Source of the DNA: Tipula vernalis
Taxonomy: Eukaryota; Arthropoda; Insecta; Diptera; Tipulidae
Length of the DNA: 64,000 nucleotides
Direction: 5' to 3'
Assembly (NCBI GenBank): GCA_958295665.1
Contig: OY282560.1
Coordinates: 56,234,333-56,298,332 of the forward strand
Positions 24,311 through 36,300 of this stretch are shown here, piece by piece. A program made the translations under genes and the position numbers. Within the stretch, counting starts at the first letter, position 1. The number at the start of each line of letters is the position of its first letter. The notes beneath the pieces are model-generated. The model had not been told where the DNA came from and did no database searches. It saw only the letters and a program-made list of their open reading frames with translations.

Positions 24311-25324
24311 CACAGATTTCTTGTACAAATATTAATTTTTGTGGCCATATTCCTAAGAACCCCGATAAAGAGGCATCTGGGCATCTACTGGACCATACCA
24401 AGTAAATGGTTCAGAAATTATGGCAGAAAATGTTGATTTGCATCATTTGGCTTAACTTATTCTATTTTTCGAACTATTTTAAATCAATTAAATTTCTGCC
24501 ATAAATTCCAACAAAAAAAACTCTAGCGTTTCTAGCGAAATCTAGCTAAGTTCCTATATTGAATACTAAATTTAGGAAGCCGTTTCGCATCAAAATTTAA
24601 TGAATTTTCAAGCAGTACGCTTAATTATTTTGATCAAATTGCAACCGATTTCTACGAAATTTGGTTCACAATTACCATCTCTAATCAACAAATTTGGTTA
24701 TAGTAAAGTGGCAAACTGAGTCGAAAATATTGGTATGAGTACACACAGTAAAAATATTTTCAAAATGCTAAATCGTTAACAAGTCTCATCTTAACACTCT
24801 TCATTCACGTATGTTTTACAGAGATAGGTATGTAAATAAATTTCTAAGGCGAAATTGAAACTAAATTCTTTCAACTTTTGTAGTATTTAGTAAACTATTC
24901 TTACGATGACACCCAGATTGGAATGGAATAATCTACTATAATAGCGTGTTATGTTATAATGTTACGGTAACATCTAGCTTCCCAAGTAACAATTTGTTTG
25001 CTTAGAGGAAACATTTGCTTAAACCTGGCAAAATCAGAATTTATTCAGAAGGTGTTAAGCAAAAATTTTAGCTAGAAATTATTATAAAATTAAATTTTTA
25101 TTTAATTCTAAATGTTTTGTCTATTCTGGCAAAAATGTTTGCTAAAATTCAGAACGTTTTAAGAACGTTCGAAAAAACTGAAAGAAAAAAACTGGCGCTT
25201 TATTCTGATACGGAGGATGAACATACAACAGCAATTCAAAAGAAGTACGACAGACTACATGCTGGGCAAAGATTGAATAGCTGCAATGCCAGTGGAGTGT
25301 ATAAATCGATGGTGCTTAATTTAA
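24311..25324. other. Spacer between satellite and Tnp2-like element
   Basis: No recognisable gene. The plus-strand frame 25117-25434 partly overlaps the Tnp2-like coding region on the opposite strand; its unique part (residues 1-70, Lys/Glu-rich) matches nothing I know. A CCCAAGTAACA motif at about 24983 could be near a transposon terminus, but the matching end was not found. Confidence 0.4.
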
Positions 25325-26890
25325 TCAGCGATACAAACACCACAGGCTCATCACAATTGATTGATATTTTGTCAAATGAGGTAGATCTGCGACATCACCC
25401 ATTATATGAGATAAATTGTGTATATTGCTATTAGTGTCGTGCACTCCGTATATCTCAATATATTCTTGTACAAAGTCATCTAACAATTTTTCTGCCAAAT
25501 CATAAAAACATGAATATGAATTCGATGAGCAAATTGTGATAGCACAAAACAATTTCATAAAGTTATTATGAACATCAATTGGCAAATAATTTTTCAACAC
25601 TACTGGCCCAATATAATTGAAAAATGTTCTGAATTCTAATCCTTTCCAATGGTAGAGGCAGTCTAATCCTCGGACTGTACGATGTATTTCAACTGGCATT
25701 TTGCAATTCAATAGGAACATCGTTATTTCTTTAATATCTTGGGCGCACCACTTCATGTCAAAATTTTTAAACATTCCGTCTCTCCATCCTAAAATAAATC
25801 TTTTCATTACACCAAGGTGAATTAAGTGTAATTCGTTTGAAATTATAAAATCTTTGACCATGTGTATAGCATTTGTGAAGATCTTCATCCGCTCTGTTAC
25901 GAAAATCTATGTCCATTCTCAAAGGCATGTTGATAGACTAGGAAATACATAGCAACGGGAAATATATGAATATTCACCAACGCTGGTATATTTTATATAT
26001 CCATGCTGTCCATTAAAATTGATAACACCTGTAATATTTTAAACATATATCGTACAAAGTTTTAAAAAGAGATATAATATGTGTGCCCTAATACCTTTTC
26101 AAAACGTCCTAGCTGGGTGCGTACATTCATTTTTTTATCATTTATTAATATTCCGTTTTCCAAAATATTGCTTAACTCCTCGACGAACTGAGCGAAATAT
26201 TCTGACAGAGATTATGGTTTTCCATTTCCACAAAATAGTCCAATTACCATAGGATTGAACTCAGGCATGTTATGCATAATAAATAATATCGGCCAAAATT
26301 CTACATAGTTTCGAACTTTTATAAATGGGAAGCCCATCAATATTAATATTGATGAACATTTCAATAGATTCTGTAATTTGATTAAAACACTTGCGCACGC
26401 ACATTTCCAAGCCATAATGCCAATATTGATCATTTCCATTTGCAAACGTACGAATTGTTAAATTTTTTGGTGTTTCCATTTAAGTACGAGCGTCTATTGG
26501 AAGTTTCACGTTAACGGTTTTATTGAGAATTGCCAACAAATCATTAATTGCGGTATGTTTTATGTTATGTAAATTTGCCCACTTTCTTAAATCACTTCTA
26601 ATTCTAGTGTTTCTTGAAGAATATTCTTCGTCATATTCTTGTTCAGAATAATTGCTGTCATCACTGACATTGCAATAATCGTCAAAAATATTTATATGAA
26701 CTTGCGCATTCTTGCCTTCTAGCATAGGATCAACAGGGTTTGGATCAGAAGGAGTACTATTATACTCAGTGACGATGACTGCTTGGGCCCCTGAATAACT
26801 GTGATCCACGTAACAATCATTTTCATGCAGCGAGGCGAAATTTGAATTTCTATTTATAAAGCCAATATTGGCTTGACTTATGATGTTGGA
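25325..26890 (-). pseudogene. Tnp2-like transposase, degenerate
   Basis: Read from right to left, the usual family order is preserved but split. 26480-26929 gives an acidic Ser/Asp/Glu-rich stretch followed by LRKWANLHNIKHTAINDLL and PIDART. 26270-26479 gives TPKNLTIRTFANGNDQYWHYGLEMC...FININIDGLPIYKSS. 26212-26445, in another frame, continues VEFWPIL...MPEFNPMVIGLFCGNGKP. After a gap of about 320 bp, 25325-25888 gives NELHLIHLGVMKRFILGWRDG, the KMPVEIHRTVRGLDCLYHWKG block and FRTFFNYIGPVVLKNYLP...EIYGVHDTNSNIHNLSHI. The cysteine-rich middle section expected between GNGKP and LHLIHLG is missing, a frameshift lies near 26335, and the C-terminus is cut. Family naming as Tnp2/CACTA-related is from memory. 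Non-functional as it stands. Confidence 0.75.
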
Positions 26891-26899
26891 AGCATCCTC

Positions 26900-28115
26900 G
26901 TTAGCATCCTGATTCATTGCATCTCGCAAATATATGTAATCGTCAGAACGTAATTATTTTTTTGTGAACAAATGTACCTGTTTGATTAATATTATTTGCT
27001 CTAACCATGAGTCTGTACGAATAATATTGCATGCAAGAGACCGTTTTGGTTTGCGCTCGATTTGGATTATCTTGTTTCGTTATGGTTAGGTAGTAGTCGT
27101 CTTCTCCTCTAATAAACATAAGAGGGTACTGGAGCGGATCGTAGGTGCGATGCAGCTCAGAGACACGTTTTAACTGCCCGTCTCGGCAGTGCAGAACGAT
27201 GTCTCTTAGTCCCTTATCCTCGTCTACCAGAAGTACAGCCACTTCGTTTGTAGTAGGAACATTAAATCTACCGCTGTGTTGGTTCGCTAGTCAGCATGAA
27301 TCACTAACTGAAAATCATCTGTTCCTCCTCTGGATCTATTACCAAGATTATATTTTAAACTTTGTATGTAGTAATTGTTTTCTTGCAAGCATTTTTGAAG
27401 CAATGCCATCAAATCTCGTTTAAGGCTTGGCATAGTATTTGAGCTAAGTGATAATTGATCAGCGTCCGAAACAAAATAAATTTGTAGGAACTGAGGATTG
27501 TTATCAATAGTTGGGAGCCAATGTAATGGTAGATTTGTCCTTGAACTTTAAAAGGACCAAAGGAAGTCATTTGGAACAGAGTTTTATACCTTCTTTTGTT
27601 GTTGAGAAAATGTCTGAAAAGTGGATTTAATCCCAGAATTAGACTCCTTCGTTCTAGAAGTACCACTTTGCCCCCAGCACTCAAAGTCTAGGTGCCTCCT
27701 TAGCCCATTTTTTTTTTTTTTTTTTGCATGGCAATGGTTACAAATTGTATCCATCTTACCAATTAGTACATCATTATTATGTACATAATCCATTTCCGGT
27801 TGGTATGATAACGCAGACCTGAATCCAAACCAGTTTGATACGGCGCTCTATTCCGAGCAGAACGTTGACGCTGATCTTCTAGTCGTTCTGTTCTTTGAGG
27901 AGTCGATTCGCATTGTCTATTGATAGTAGATCGAGTTTGATTTATCTGCAAACGTTGTTCCCGCTCTACGCTACTTTCTTGAGTACGACTAAATGAGTTT
28001 GCTGAACTAATTTGAGATAGACGAATTTCACGCTGTTCTTGATTTTCATTGAGTCTCGAATTATGTACTCTGCTCGCATGATATGTTTTTCTGCCTAGTT
28101 TCGATTTTATTTTTT
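26900..28115 (-). pseudogene. Helitron-like Rep, N-terminal region
   Basis: Minus-strand reading from about 28115: a frame open through GRKTYHASRVHNSRLNENQE, then an Arg/Gln-rich stretch with RTERLEDQRQRSARNRA and GLRYHTN; then IGKMDTICNHCHA with a zinc-finger-like CxxCH pair (27584-27793); then, in another frame, FQMTSFGPFKVQGQIYHYIG (27409-27684); then 26943-27242 with AVLLVDEDKGLRDIVLHCRDGQLKRVSELHRTYDPLQYPLMFIRGEDDYY and TVSCMQYYSYRLMVRANN, and finally RSDDYIYLRDAMNQDAN at about 26900-26945. These blocks, in this order, are the conserved N-terminus of insect Helitron-like proteins. The HUH catalytic part and helicase are absent; the coding sequence runs straight into the Tnp2-like element. 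A run of 17 T at about 27709-27725 adds lysines after CHA. Dead remnant. Confidence 0.8.
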
Positions 28116-29656
28116 TTATTTTTCTAGAAGAGATGTATTACGGTGTTATTATATAGTTTTTAGAATTTTTCAGAGTTAGATACAACTTACAGTTTTATTT
28201 TACAGTAGAACTTGCACAGTTATTTATTTTAATTGAATTGCTTCGAAATGTTACTGGGTTATGGTACGGTAATTACTAATTGTGCTGGAAGATTGTCATG
28301 CTACTAAAAATTATTCTAAATTCTACTAGAATATTCTTATTGGAAAAATCGCAATTATTTTCAAACTATGCTGAGGGTATATAGACGAAGAATAGTGAAG
28401 ATTAAATAGTGCTAGTTTGAAAGTGTATTGTATGAATAGTGCTCGGAGAAATTAACAAAACAAAAGCGTAATATGTACTTAAGTCTCTCAAATTAATAAA
28501 ATACGATCCGCCAAGTATACCGACAACATTTTAAAGTGAAATATACCAGCCACAATTAAATCCCATCACATAAAGCTGACATTGCTGTTACACGAGTTGT
28601 ATTTTTTATTAAAAATTCCATTAAGATATTTGTTATGTGTTCTGGATGTAAAAAAAAAAATTCTCATCACGGTTTTTCCATCCATCTAAGTACTGTATGG
28701 TGGTACCCTACATTTTAGTACCTATATTCGTTCAACTCGGGCGTATTTCCTTCCCCTCTCTCCTAATGCGATTAAGAATTTTCAATTAAAAATTGCAAAT
28801 TAATTTTTATTATTTTAATAATCATCAAACGTTTAACATTCAACAGTTGGTTTTGCGGAGAGTACAGTATTTAATCGTGATTTCTTTGATGCTTCTGCTA
28901 TACAAAATACGTAAAAAAAAAAAATCCGCGAGTTTTTTTTTTTCGTTTTGTTTGATTAACAAAATAAAAATACAATTACTTATAATCATCTTACAATTCT
29001 CTATATATATGTATACATCTTGTATAATATGTACAGAATGCTGAGTACTTTTTGCTTTGTTGATTGATTGATTATTTGATTGATGGTTTAATTGATTATT
29101 ATTATATCCGTGCACTGGAACGAAACAGTTTTTGTTTTGTTTTTTTTTGTGATTCGTCCAGATTTAAAAATTAAGATAAACAATTTTTTATTAAACAAAT
29201 TAATTAAAGTAGTTTAATAAAATTTGTGTCGCCAAAAAGAAAATTTAAAATGTCTCAAGCGTGTTTAATAAACAACAGATATCGACGAGAATATTTATTT
29301 TTGTAAGTGTTATCGAAATACCTAATAAACTACCTCCGTATAGTATATATGTATATACATAAAAAAAAAAAATCCGTAATCACTAAACAATATCAATAAA
29401 CATTGATCTTGAAAATTGATAAAGAACGATAAAATTACAACAAATTTTTTTTCTTGGTTTGTTTGATTTTATTTCGCCGTTCCTGTTTAATGTTGATCAG
29501 ATGGTGTTATGTTTTTTTTTTTTATGTGGTGAATAAATTTTAACCCGCAGTTGGAACATAATTAAGATGTTGATGTTTTGACATTCATATCTAAAATACA
29601 GTGCTGAATAGGTCATGAGTGAATAGCTATTCGAGGGATACTTATTACAAACTAAA
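28116..29656. other. AT-rich spacer with simple sequence
   Basis: Contains poly-A/T runs and TGAT-type simple sequence (29061-29100). The overlapping frames at 28793-29044 (+) and 28840-29115 (-) are low-complexity. No gene recognised. Confidence 0.5.
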
Positions 29657-31705
29657 ATGTAATATCAAACGATATCATCAGTTTCATAAAAAGAAATTTA
29701 TTGAAACCGGATCAACAAAAATAAGCATCGTTGTGGACGCCCATGACTTTTAAGCCGACTGAGCAGAAATTTGCACTAGTAAGAAAATCATCTACCCCAA
29801 AATCAGCTCCAGTGATTAATCCCGGACGTCGTTCAAAAATGTATGTCTGATAGTGTACATATTTAAATGATTTCCTTCATCTTAGTCATTTTCGCAACAC
29901 AAAAATAAAACTTATAAAATATTAGACTACCTAAATAAAAATCCAATTAGCGTCATTCACCTATTGAAGAGATCTCCGCCACCAAAATCCTGCACCTAAA
30001 CAATAATTCAGAAATTTGATCTCTTAATCTTAATTAATAAATAAATACAAATATATCGAAAATTTTAACTCAGTTCACGGACCTCATTCCCTGCCAAATC
30101 AAGCATGCAAAGTAAATAAAACAATAAATAAATGCAATGAAAATGAACCCTTACTTTCTTAAAAATGTATCGATGTGTCATATACGTAATTATGACGATT
30201 GTGTGTACATCCCACCATCTAAATTTCAATAAATCCATTAAGACAACCATTAAACTCAAAAACATTTAGCCTTCCAAAATGATTTAACATAATTCCACTT
30301 TTTCACATAAATGAACTCATCATTTTGTGTTAAAAATCAAATCTTAACTTAACCTAAACCAACATTTCTAAATTCGTATTTTATTTATCTATTTATTTAG
30401 TCAATTTATAATTTATAATATTAATTAAATTAATTAGAAAACAATTTGATTCAGTATGTAATATCCTGTAAAAAATTATTAATCCTACTAAATAAACCAT
30501 TCTCAATGAATTGCATAAGACAGCTTCCAATTCCAATTCGACTCAAACCAATTCGACAAAGTATTAAAATCTTATTTGAGTCGAATATACAAAATGTGTG
30601 AAAATCTGTGAATACACAGAAACATAAAGAGATTAACAGTACCAGCATACAAGTAACAAAATCTTATTTACTAAAACCACCAACACACATTGACTGTAAA
30701 TATTTTTACCATCTTTCATGTGCGTAGCAGTAGTCCTTATAGTACATATAAACATACCTAAACTATGTATCAAGATAATACAGTAAAATATTTGTGACGG
30801 CTGTACATATAAACACCAACGAAAAAAAAAAAAAATCTATTTTTGTTGTTGTTTGAACATTATAATACAAAACCCAACAAAACATACCACATTTCCCTAA
30901 CAGAATCCGTGTAAAGAGCGAATAAGACAAGACAGCCGCACAACCATATTGTTGATCTGCCATAATATATCAAGTTGTATGCATGTATCAGTGACCATTA
31001 TACACAATATTAAAATACTTGTGACAACTGTATCAAAACCAACGCAAAGATTCTCTTTCTCGTTGTTGTTTATACTTTATAATACAAAAACCAACAAAAC
31101 ATCGCACACTCCCTTCACAGAAACCGTGCAAAGAATAAACGAGACAGCTACATAAACGTATTGATGGGTTGACCATTTTATATACCAAATTATAAGTATG
31201 TATTAGTGTTGTTTGAATGTACACAAAATCAAACATAAGAATACAAATAAGTGTGCGTAAAAATAAAATCTAATACCAAATTTACTGCGACTTATTTTAT
31301 ATAAGTTAAAATTTGTTTCAATACTATCTAAATATTAAACTTTAGTAATTAAAAATTGAACTTTGATTTTATGTACAATCCACAAAATATCAAATCATGC
31401 ACTTTTAATTTTTCTATCTACAAAAATAAAAACATTGCCTGACAAATGCATCCCGGTGGATTGCGTTTTCCAAAATTACACTTTAATTATTTTCACTACA
31501 CTTTGATTATTATTACACTAAACTTGAATTTAATTAGAATTAAATTTAAAATTTAAAATTAAAATGTATATACGTACATATGTATATAAGGTATATACAT
31601 ATCACTACATAAGAAACAAAAATAAAAATAAAATAAAATTAACTTTCTGAAGAGGATAGCAAAAAAAACGTCTATCCTCTTCAAGGAACTCTCGCCAACC
31701 TCATA
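29657..31705. repeat. Dispersed repeat, copy 2 of the ~2-kb family
   Basis: Direct-orientation match to 9737-12228. Shared landmarks: GTAATATCAAACGATATCAT, GCCGACTGAGCAG, GGACGTCGTTCAAA, CACGGACCTCATTCCCT, CACCATCTAAATTTCAATAAA, the ACAGAATCCGTGTAAAGAGC subrepeats and GACAAATGCATCCCGGTGGA, ending with an 11-bp stem GAAGAGGATAG...CTATCCTCTTC at 31649-31682. It is shorter than copy 1, lacking the 37-bp hairpin and the 249-bp MITE; it has about 75 extra bp near 30265-30340. No coding sequence is supported. Confidence 0.8.
31649..31682. repeat. Terminal hairpin of the dispersed repeat (copy 2)
   Basis: GAAGAGGATAG pairs with CTATCCTCTTC across an A-rich loop of about 12 nt, near the right end of the repeat. 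Confidence 0.8.
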
Positions 31706-31826
31706 AAAAAAAAATAAAAAAAAAAAAACAAAGAATGGCTGAAAATTCGGAAGCAATAAGTGTTAGAAATGGATTTCCTCTCAATTAATGCCTAAAACGA
31801 GAAAGAAATTGGTTTGAATTAGCTTG

Positions 31827-32610
31827 CACAATTCAGTATTATTATTATTATTATTATTGGGGAGGCCATGCGGGCGATCAGCCACTTCGCACTGCGACCT
31901 AAAAGATCTATTGTGCTGGCCCCTGCTTAATTATCCGTCCAGTCAATATTCAGGTTCTTAATGAACCTGACGATACTGCCTCCCGGTACGTGATACATAC
32001 TATCTGGGCTTATTGCTCTCCCTCCTAGATGTTTACTACAGCATGTAGTTTCGCTAGAAAGACGGTAGCATTGGAGCTCAAGGACCTCGAGAGGGTTGTC
32101 CCACTCTCGTATATTGCTACTCCTGCCCCGTATTCCGTTTGATTTTACTCTTACGAGTTGCTCGGAATTGCAAATCACCTGTAGGTCACCCAGCTTTACT
32201 ACAGGAAGGCTAAATAAAACTGGAGGGTGCCTGGTATCCAGAGTCCGCATATTTTGGGCTGATTAACCTATCAGCCATTCATCTTTCGGCATATGCTGTT
32301 CCACCTTAGATTAGGGTTTTTTGTCAAGGTTTTCTCCTTTAGCGCCGTACTTTAGCCTGTGCTAAATGGCCAAAAATGTGCCAAGTGGCCATAGTTACCA
32401 GTGGTTGCCACGAGGAGGCAGTACGTACACTTGCGAATTGTGAACAGGTTACCCCTTACACAATTGTACCCATCACGCAGCTGCCTAATGACAAGACCAG
32501 AACAGCTCACGTGATGCGCACCCTACTGGAAGGTTACGGAGCTGGTAGATTAATCTACTCAACTTTAGTCCCCCCTCCAATAGTCGCCAAACCACCTGCA
32601 CAATTCAGTA
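31827..32610 (-). mobile_element. 756-bp retroposon with 14-bp target site duplication
   Basis: TGCACAATTCAGTA occurs at 31827-31840 and 32597-32610, bracketing 31841-32596. The left edge is a trinucleotide tract (ATT)n, i.e. a 3' (AAT/TAA)n tail on the minus strand, as in I-type non-LTR elements and the short elements they mobilise. The insert is clearly more GC-rich than its surroundings. Two partly overlapping-size ORFs occur (31927-32250 minus, 32376-32624 plus) but neither shows a known domain. It may be a SINE-like element or an internally deleted LINE. The orientation and target-primed mechanism are inferences from the tail and the duplication. Confidence 0.75.
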
Positions 32611-32998
32611 AATATAATACTTAGCATTTATTTATAACGAATACGAACGCTCGTAATTTATAATTTATAGTCCAAAGTCCAATTAATCTGAAAAATTAAA
32701 ACTATTTAGTTAAAATTTAATATATATTTCGAAAATTTAAAAGTTTAAACAAAATAACTTACCTCTAAATTATGTACTTCAATAATTTGCTACATTGTTA
32801 TAATTGTTGACAAGCAAATGTGAAAATTGTAATTTATTGAAATCAACCCTAATTATTGTAGCCACTGAACGAACCATAAGCCAAATCGATTGTTATCGAG
32901 ATATTTTGGGTATTGTTGCTACAATTTGATTAATTAAAAATAATTATTTACTTACAAATTAAAAATGATACTTTGTTTTTTATCCTATACATATGTTT
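32611..32998. other. AT-rich DNA, candidate 5' LTR of the BEL/Pao element
   Basis: A LTR should end just upstream of the primer binding site; TGTTGACAAGC at about 32807 is a possible TG start and TACATATGTTT at about 32986-32998 a possible end. No second copy was found in the window, so LTR limits are not established. Confidence 0.3.
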
Positions 32999-33016
32999 TG
33001 GTGCCGAAACCCGGGA
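32999..33016 (+). promoter_or_regulatory. Retroelement primer binding site matching tRNA-Phe
   Basis: TGGTGCCGAAACCCGGGA is complementary to the 3' end (CCA plus the acceptor/T-arm bases) of eukaryotic tRNA-Phe as I know it. It lies about 390 bp upstream of the BEL/Pao Gag frame, the expected place for minus-strand primer binding. Confidence 0.75.
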
Positions 33017-33389
33017 ACGGGTCCCAATTACTAAATTTCGAAATTATTTGTGTGTGATTTTCATGTAAAGAAAGCTTTACATAATCGACATAACTCAGAC
33101 AGTATCATAAAATATCGGCTAATATCAAAATAGTGAACATTTTTAGTGCCTAAAATTAATAATAATTAAAAAGGTGTTTGTGAACCATGTGGCAGTGAAT
33201 CATCAAAAATCGCTGAATCAACGTCCCCCATTAGACGCATACAATTAATACAAAAAAAAAAAACTTTCTGTAAAGTGAATACGATTGTGTCGCGATTCAT
33301 AGCTGAACCTAATTCATAGTAACTAATCCAACCTTTCAAAGTAACCAATTTTGTGAATTTTAATATTTGGTGGGACGTGCCATGTTTTA

Positions 33390-36300
33390 TTGAAATTGAA
33401 AATGGACAGATTAATTCGACAACGTGATCGAATTGTAAGAAGAATGGCGATAATCGTAACTTTTTCAAAGGACATTGATGAGAACACATCTCTAAATTCT
33501 CTCGAGGTGCGTCTTTCACATCTAATCGACTACCATAAATCATTTTCGAGCACTGAAGAACAATACGCATCAATCAGTGATAAAGTCGATGAAGATTATT
33601 ACAACGCAAGAGCATCATTGGAAAATACCATCATGAATCTGAAGCAAGGCCAACATCAAGCTAAGTCGGATGATTTAAATCAAACACTCGAACATTTCGT
33701 TACTCAGCAGAAAACTATTTATGAGAATCTCAATTCAACGCAAACTATGAAATTACCCAAGATTAATATTGAACCGTTCACGGGAGATTATAAATTGTGG
33801 CCATCATTTAAAGATCTTTTTTTCAACGCCATACATAATCATCCACATTTGAAAGAAGTTCAAAAATTACAACAATTGAAAAGTTTGTTGCGTGACAACA
33901 AACCAAAATTATGAAGAAGCCTGGACGAAATTAAACCGACGATATGAAAAACCAAAACCTATTATCGCAACATTAATTCAATCATTTGTGGACCTACGAA
34001 AACTGTTTGATTATTCAGACGAAATTATACGAGCACTGCGCAGCATTGGGCCTGAGGTTGAGACCCGAGATCCATGGCTCATTCACTTGTTACTTGGGAA
34101 GGTTGACGATAACACTAAACAATTATGGGCTAGAACATCAGTTAATGAACAACATCCTACGTTTTCCAAGTTCATGGAATTTCTGAATAGTCGATGCGAT
34201 GCCCTTGAATTGTGTATCATACAGTCGAGGAACCAATTCCGAATAAGCAGCTCAAATCATTTTTATCGAAAACCAATCCAACGTCAGTAAAATACAATTG
34301 CTTCGAATGTAATGATGACCATTTGCTCTACAAGTGTCCAGTCTTTAAAAATAAAGATTTGAACGGTCGCTACGCACTTGTAAAAGACCGCTTATTATGC
34401 CACAACTGCTTGCGAAAGGGGCATTTTTCATCACAATGCACGTTCAAAACCAGCTGCCTGATTTGTTAGAGAAAACACCACACTCTTTTACATGCTGATC
34501 AACAGATTACATCACATTCTGCGAGCATCAAACATGAGTCAGTAATCATTCAACTCAAATGATGTATCCACAACCAGTCAGTCAACTAATTTACAAAACC
34601 ATGCAAGAGACCCAGATAACACGCCAACTCAAACATATTCAACAACGTTACCAGAACAAGAAAATCAAGGACTACATTTACCACCTACTTATATTCTACT
34701 ACCCACTGCTATCGTTAATGTTCAGTCACGCAGCAAAGAGACCAAACTAGCTCGATTACTCTTAGATTCCGGATCACAATGCACATTCGTGACCGAATCG
34801 TTAGTATAAAACCTAAGCCTATCAAGAAGAAAATCACCGGTTGACCGGTTGAATGGTGTAGAATTGGCCGATCCATACTTTCATGAACTCCGTGGAATTG
34901 ATATTTTAATTGGGATCGATCATTTCTTCAGCTTTATCGAACATGAGCAACTGTTCATACCATGATTACCACCACTTCAAAGGTCTACTTTTGGATGGTT
35001 GGCAGCTGGTTGGCCTATGGCGCCATCCGACGTTTACTGCCAAGAGTTATTTGCATCTACGTCAACCAAAAATGAGAACGATCGCTGGATAGTACGCTTA
35101 CCATTTAAAGAGCCTCGCACAAAATTGGGAAATTCGTACTTAAGTGCAAGAGACTTCTATCGATGGAACGTAGATTTTCCAAAGATACCAACTACTATAA
35201 TCAATATCGCGATTTTATACATGATTATATTCAAACGAAACATATGATATTAGTACCACCATTTGACTTACCACAATATGATAATCACAAATTTGACGCT
35301 TCATCTTTGACACCTCATATCGGTCAACAACTTTGGTTTCATTAAACGACATCTTGCACATAGGTCCAAAATTACAAACAGATTTATTCAATGTTCTGTT
35401 GAAATTCCGACGACATCGAATCGTGTTTGTGGCGGACATCGAAAAGATGTACCGTCAGATTTTAGTCCACCCTGCTGATAGAAATTACCAATTGATTTTG
35501 TGGTGTGATGCACCTACCGAAGAAATACGAGTGTATAAATTGCAAACGATTACATACGGCTTATCATGCTCTCCATATTTAGCAATTAGAACACTACATC
35601 AGATTGCCTCCGACTACGATAATATTTATTCTTCCGATCCGAAATCATCTCAAAGGATTTTTACATTGACGATTTATTATCTGCCGCCGATACAGAAGAC
35701 GCAGCTATGAAATTAAAAGAACAAATTGTACAGATTTTACATCAAAATGGACTTCAACTCAGGAAATGGCGCTCAAACTCCAAAATATTTTTAGACTCAT
35801 TATGTCGACCAGAAATTGATACAACTCCTAAACTCAAAGAGGACAACGAGAATGCTAAAACTATAGGGGTCACTTGGAACTCTAATAACGATACATTCAG
35901 TTTCAATGTTGCGTTAACAAACCACAATACCAATTGGACCAAAAGGAAAATTCTTTCCGAAATTTCCAAAATCTACGATCCACTTGGGTGGTTATCACCT
36001 GTTGTTATACTGTTCAAGATAATGATCCAACGACTATGGGTATTACAGCTTGACTGGGACAACAGTCTTCCGACAGCCGTAAACACGGAATTTAATTCAA
36101 TCGCGCTCCAAATTCATGCGTTCTATGTATGATGCATCAGAGAAAGCTTACGGATGTGTCATTTATATCCGTACCGTAAGTTCTCAAGGAGACATCATTA
36201 CCAATCTGGTGTGTGCAAAAGGAAAGGTTGCCCCGCTAAAGCAGATTTGCGTGCCAAGAATGGAATTATGTGGAGCATTCCTATTGGCCAAACTGATGAA

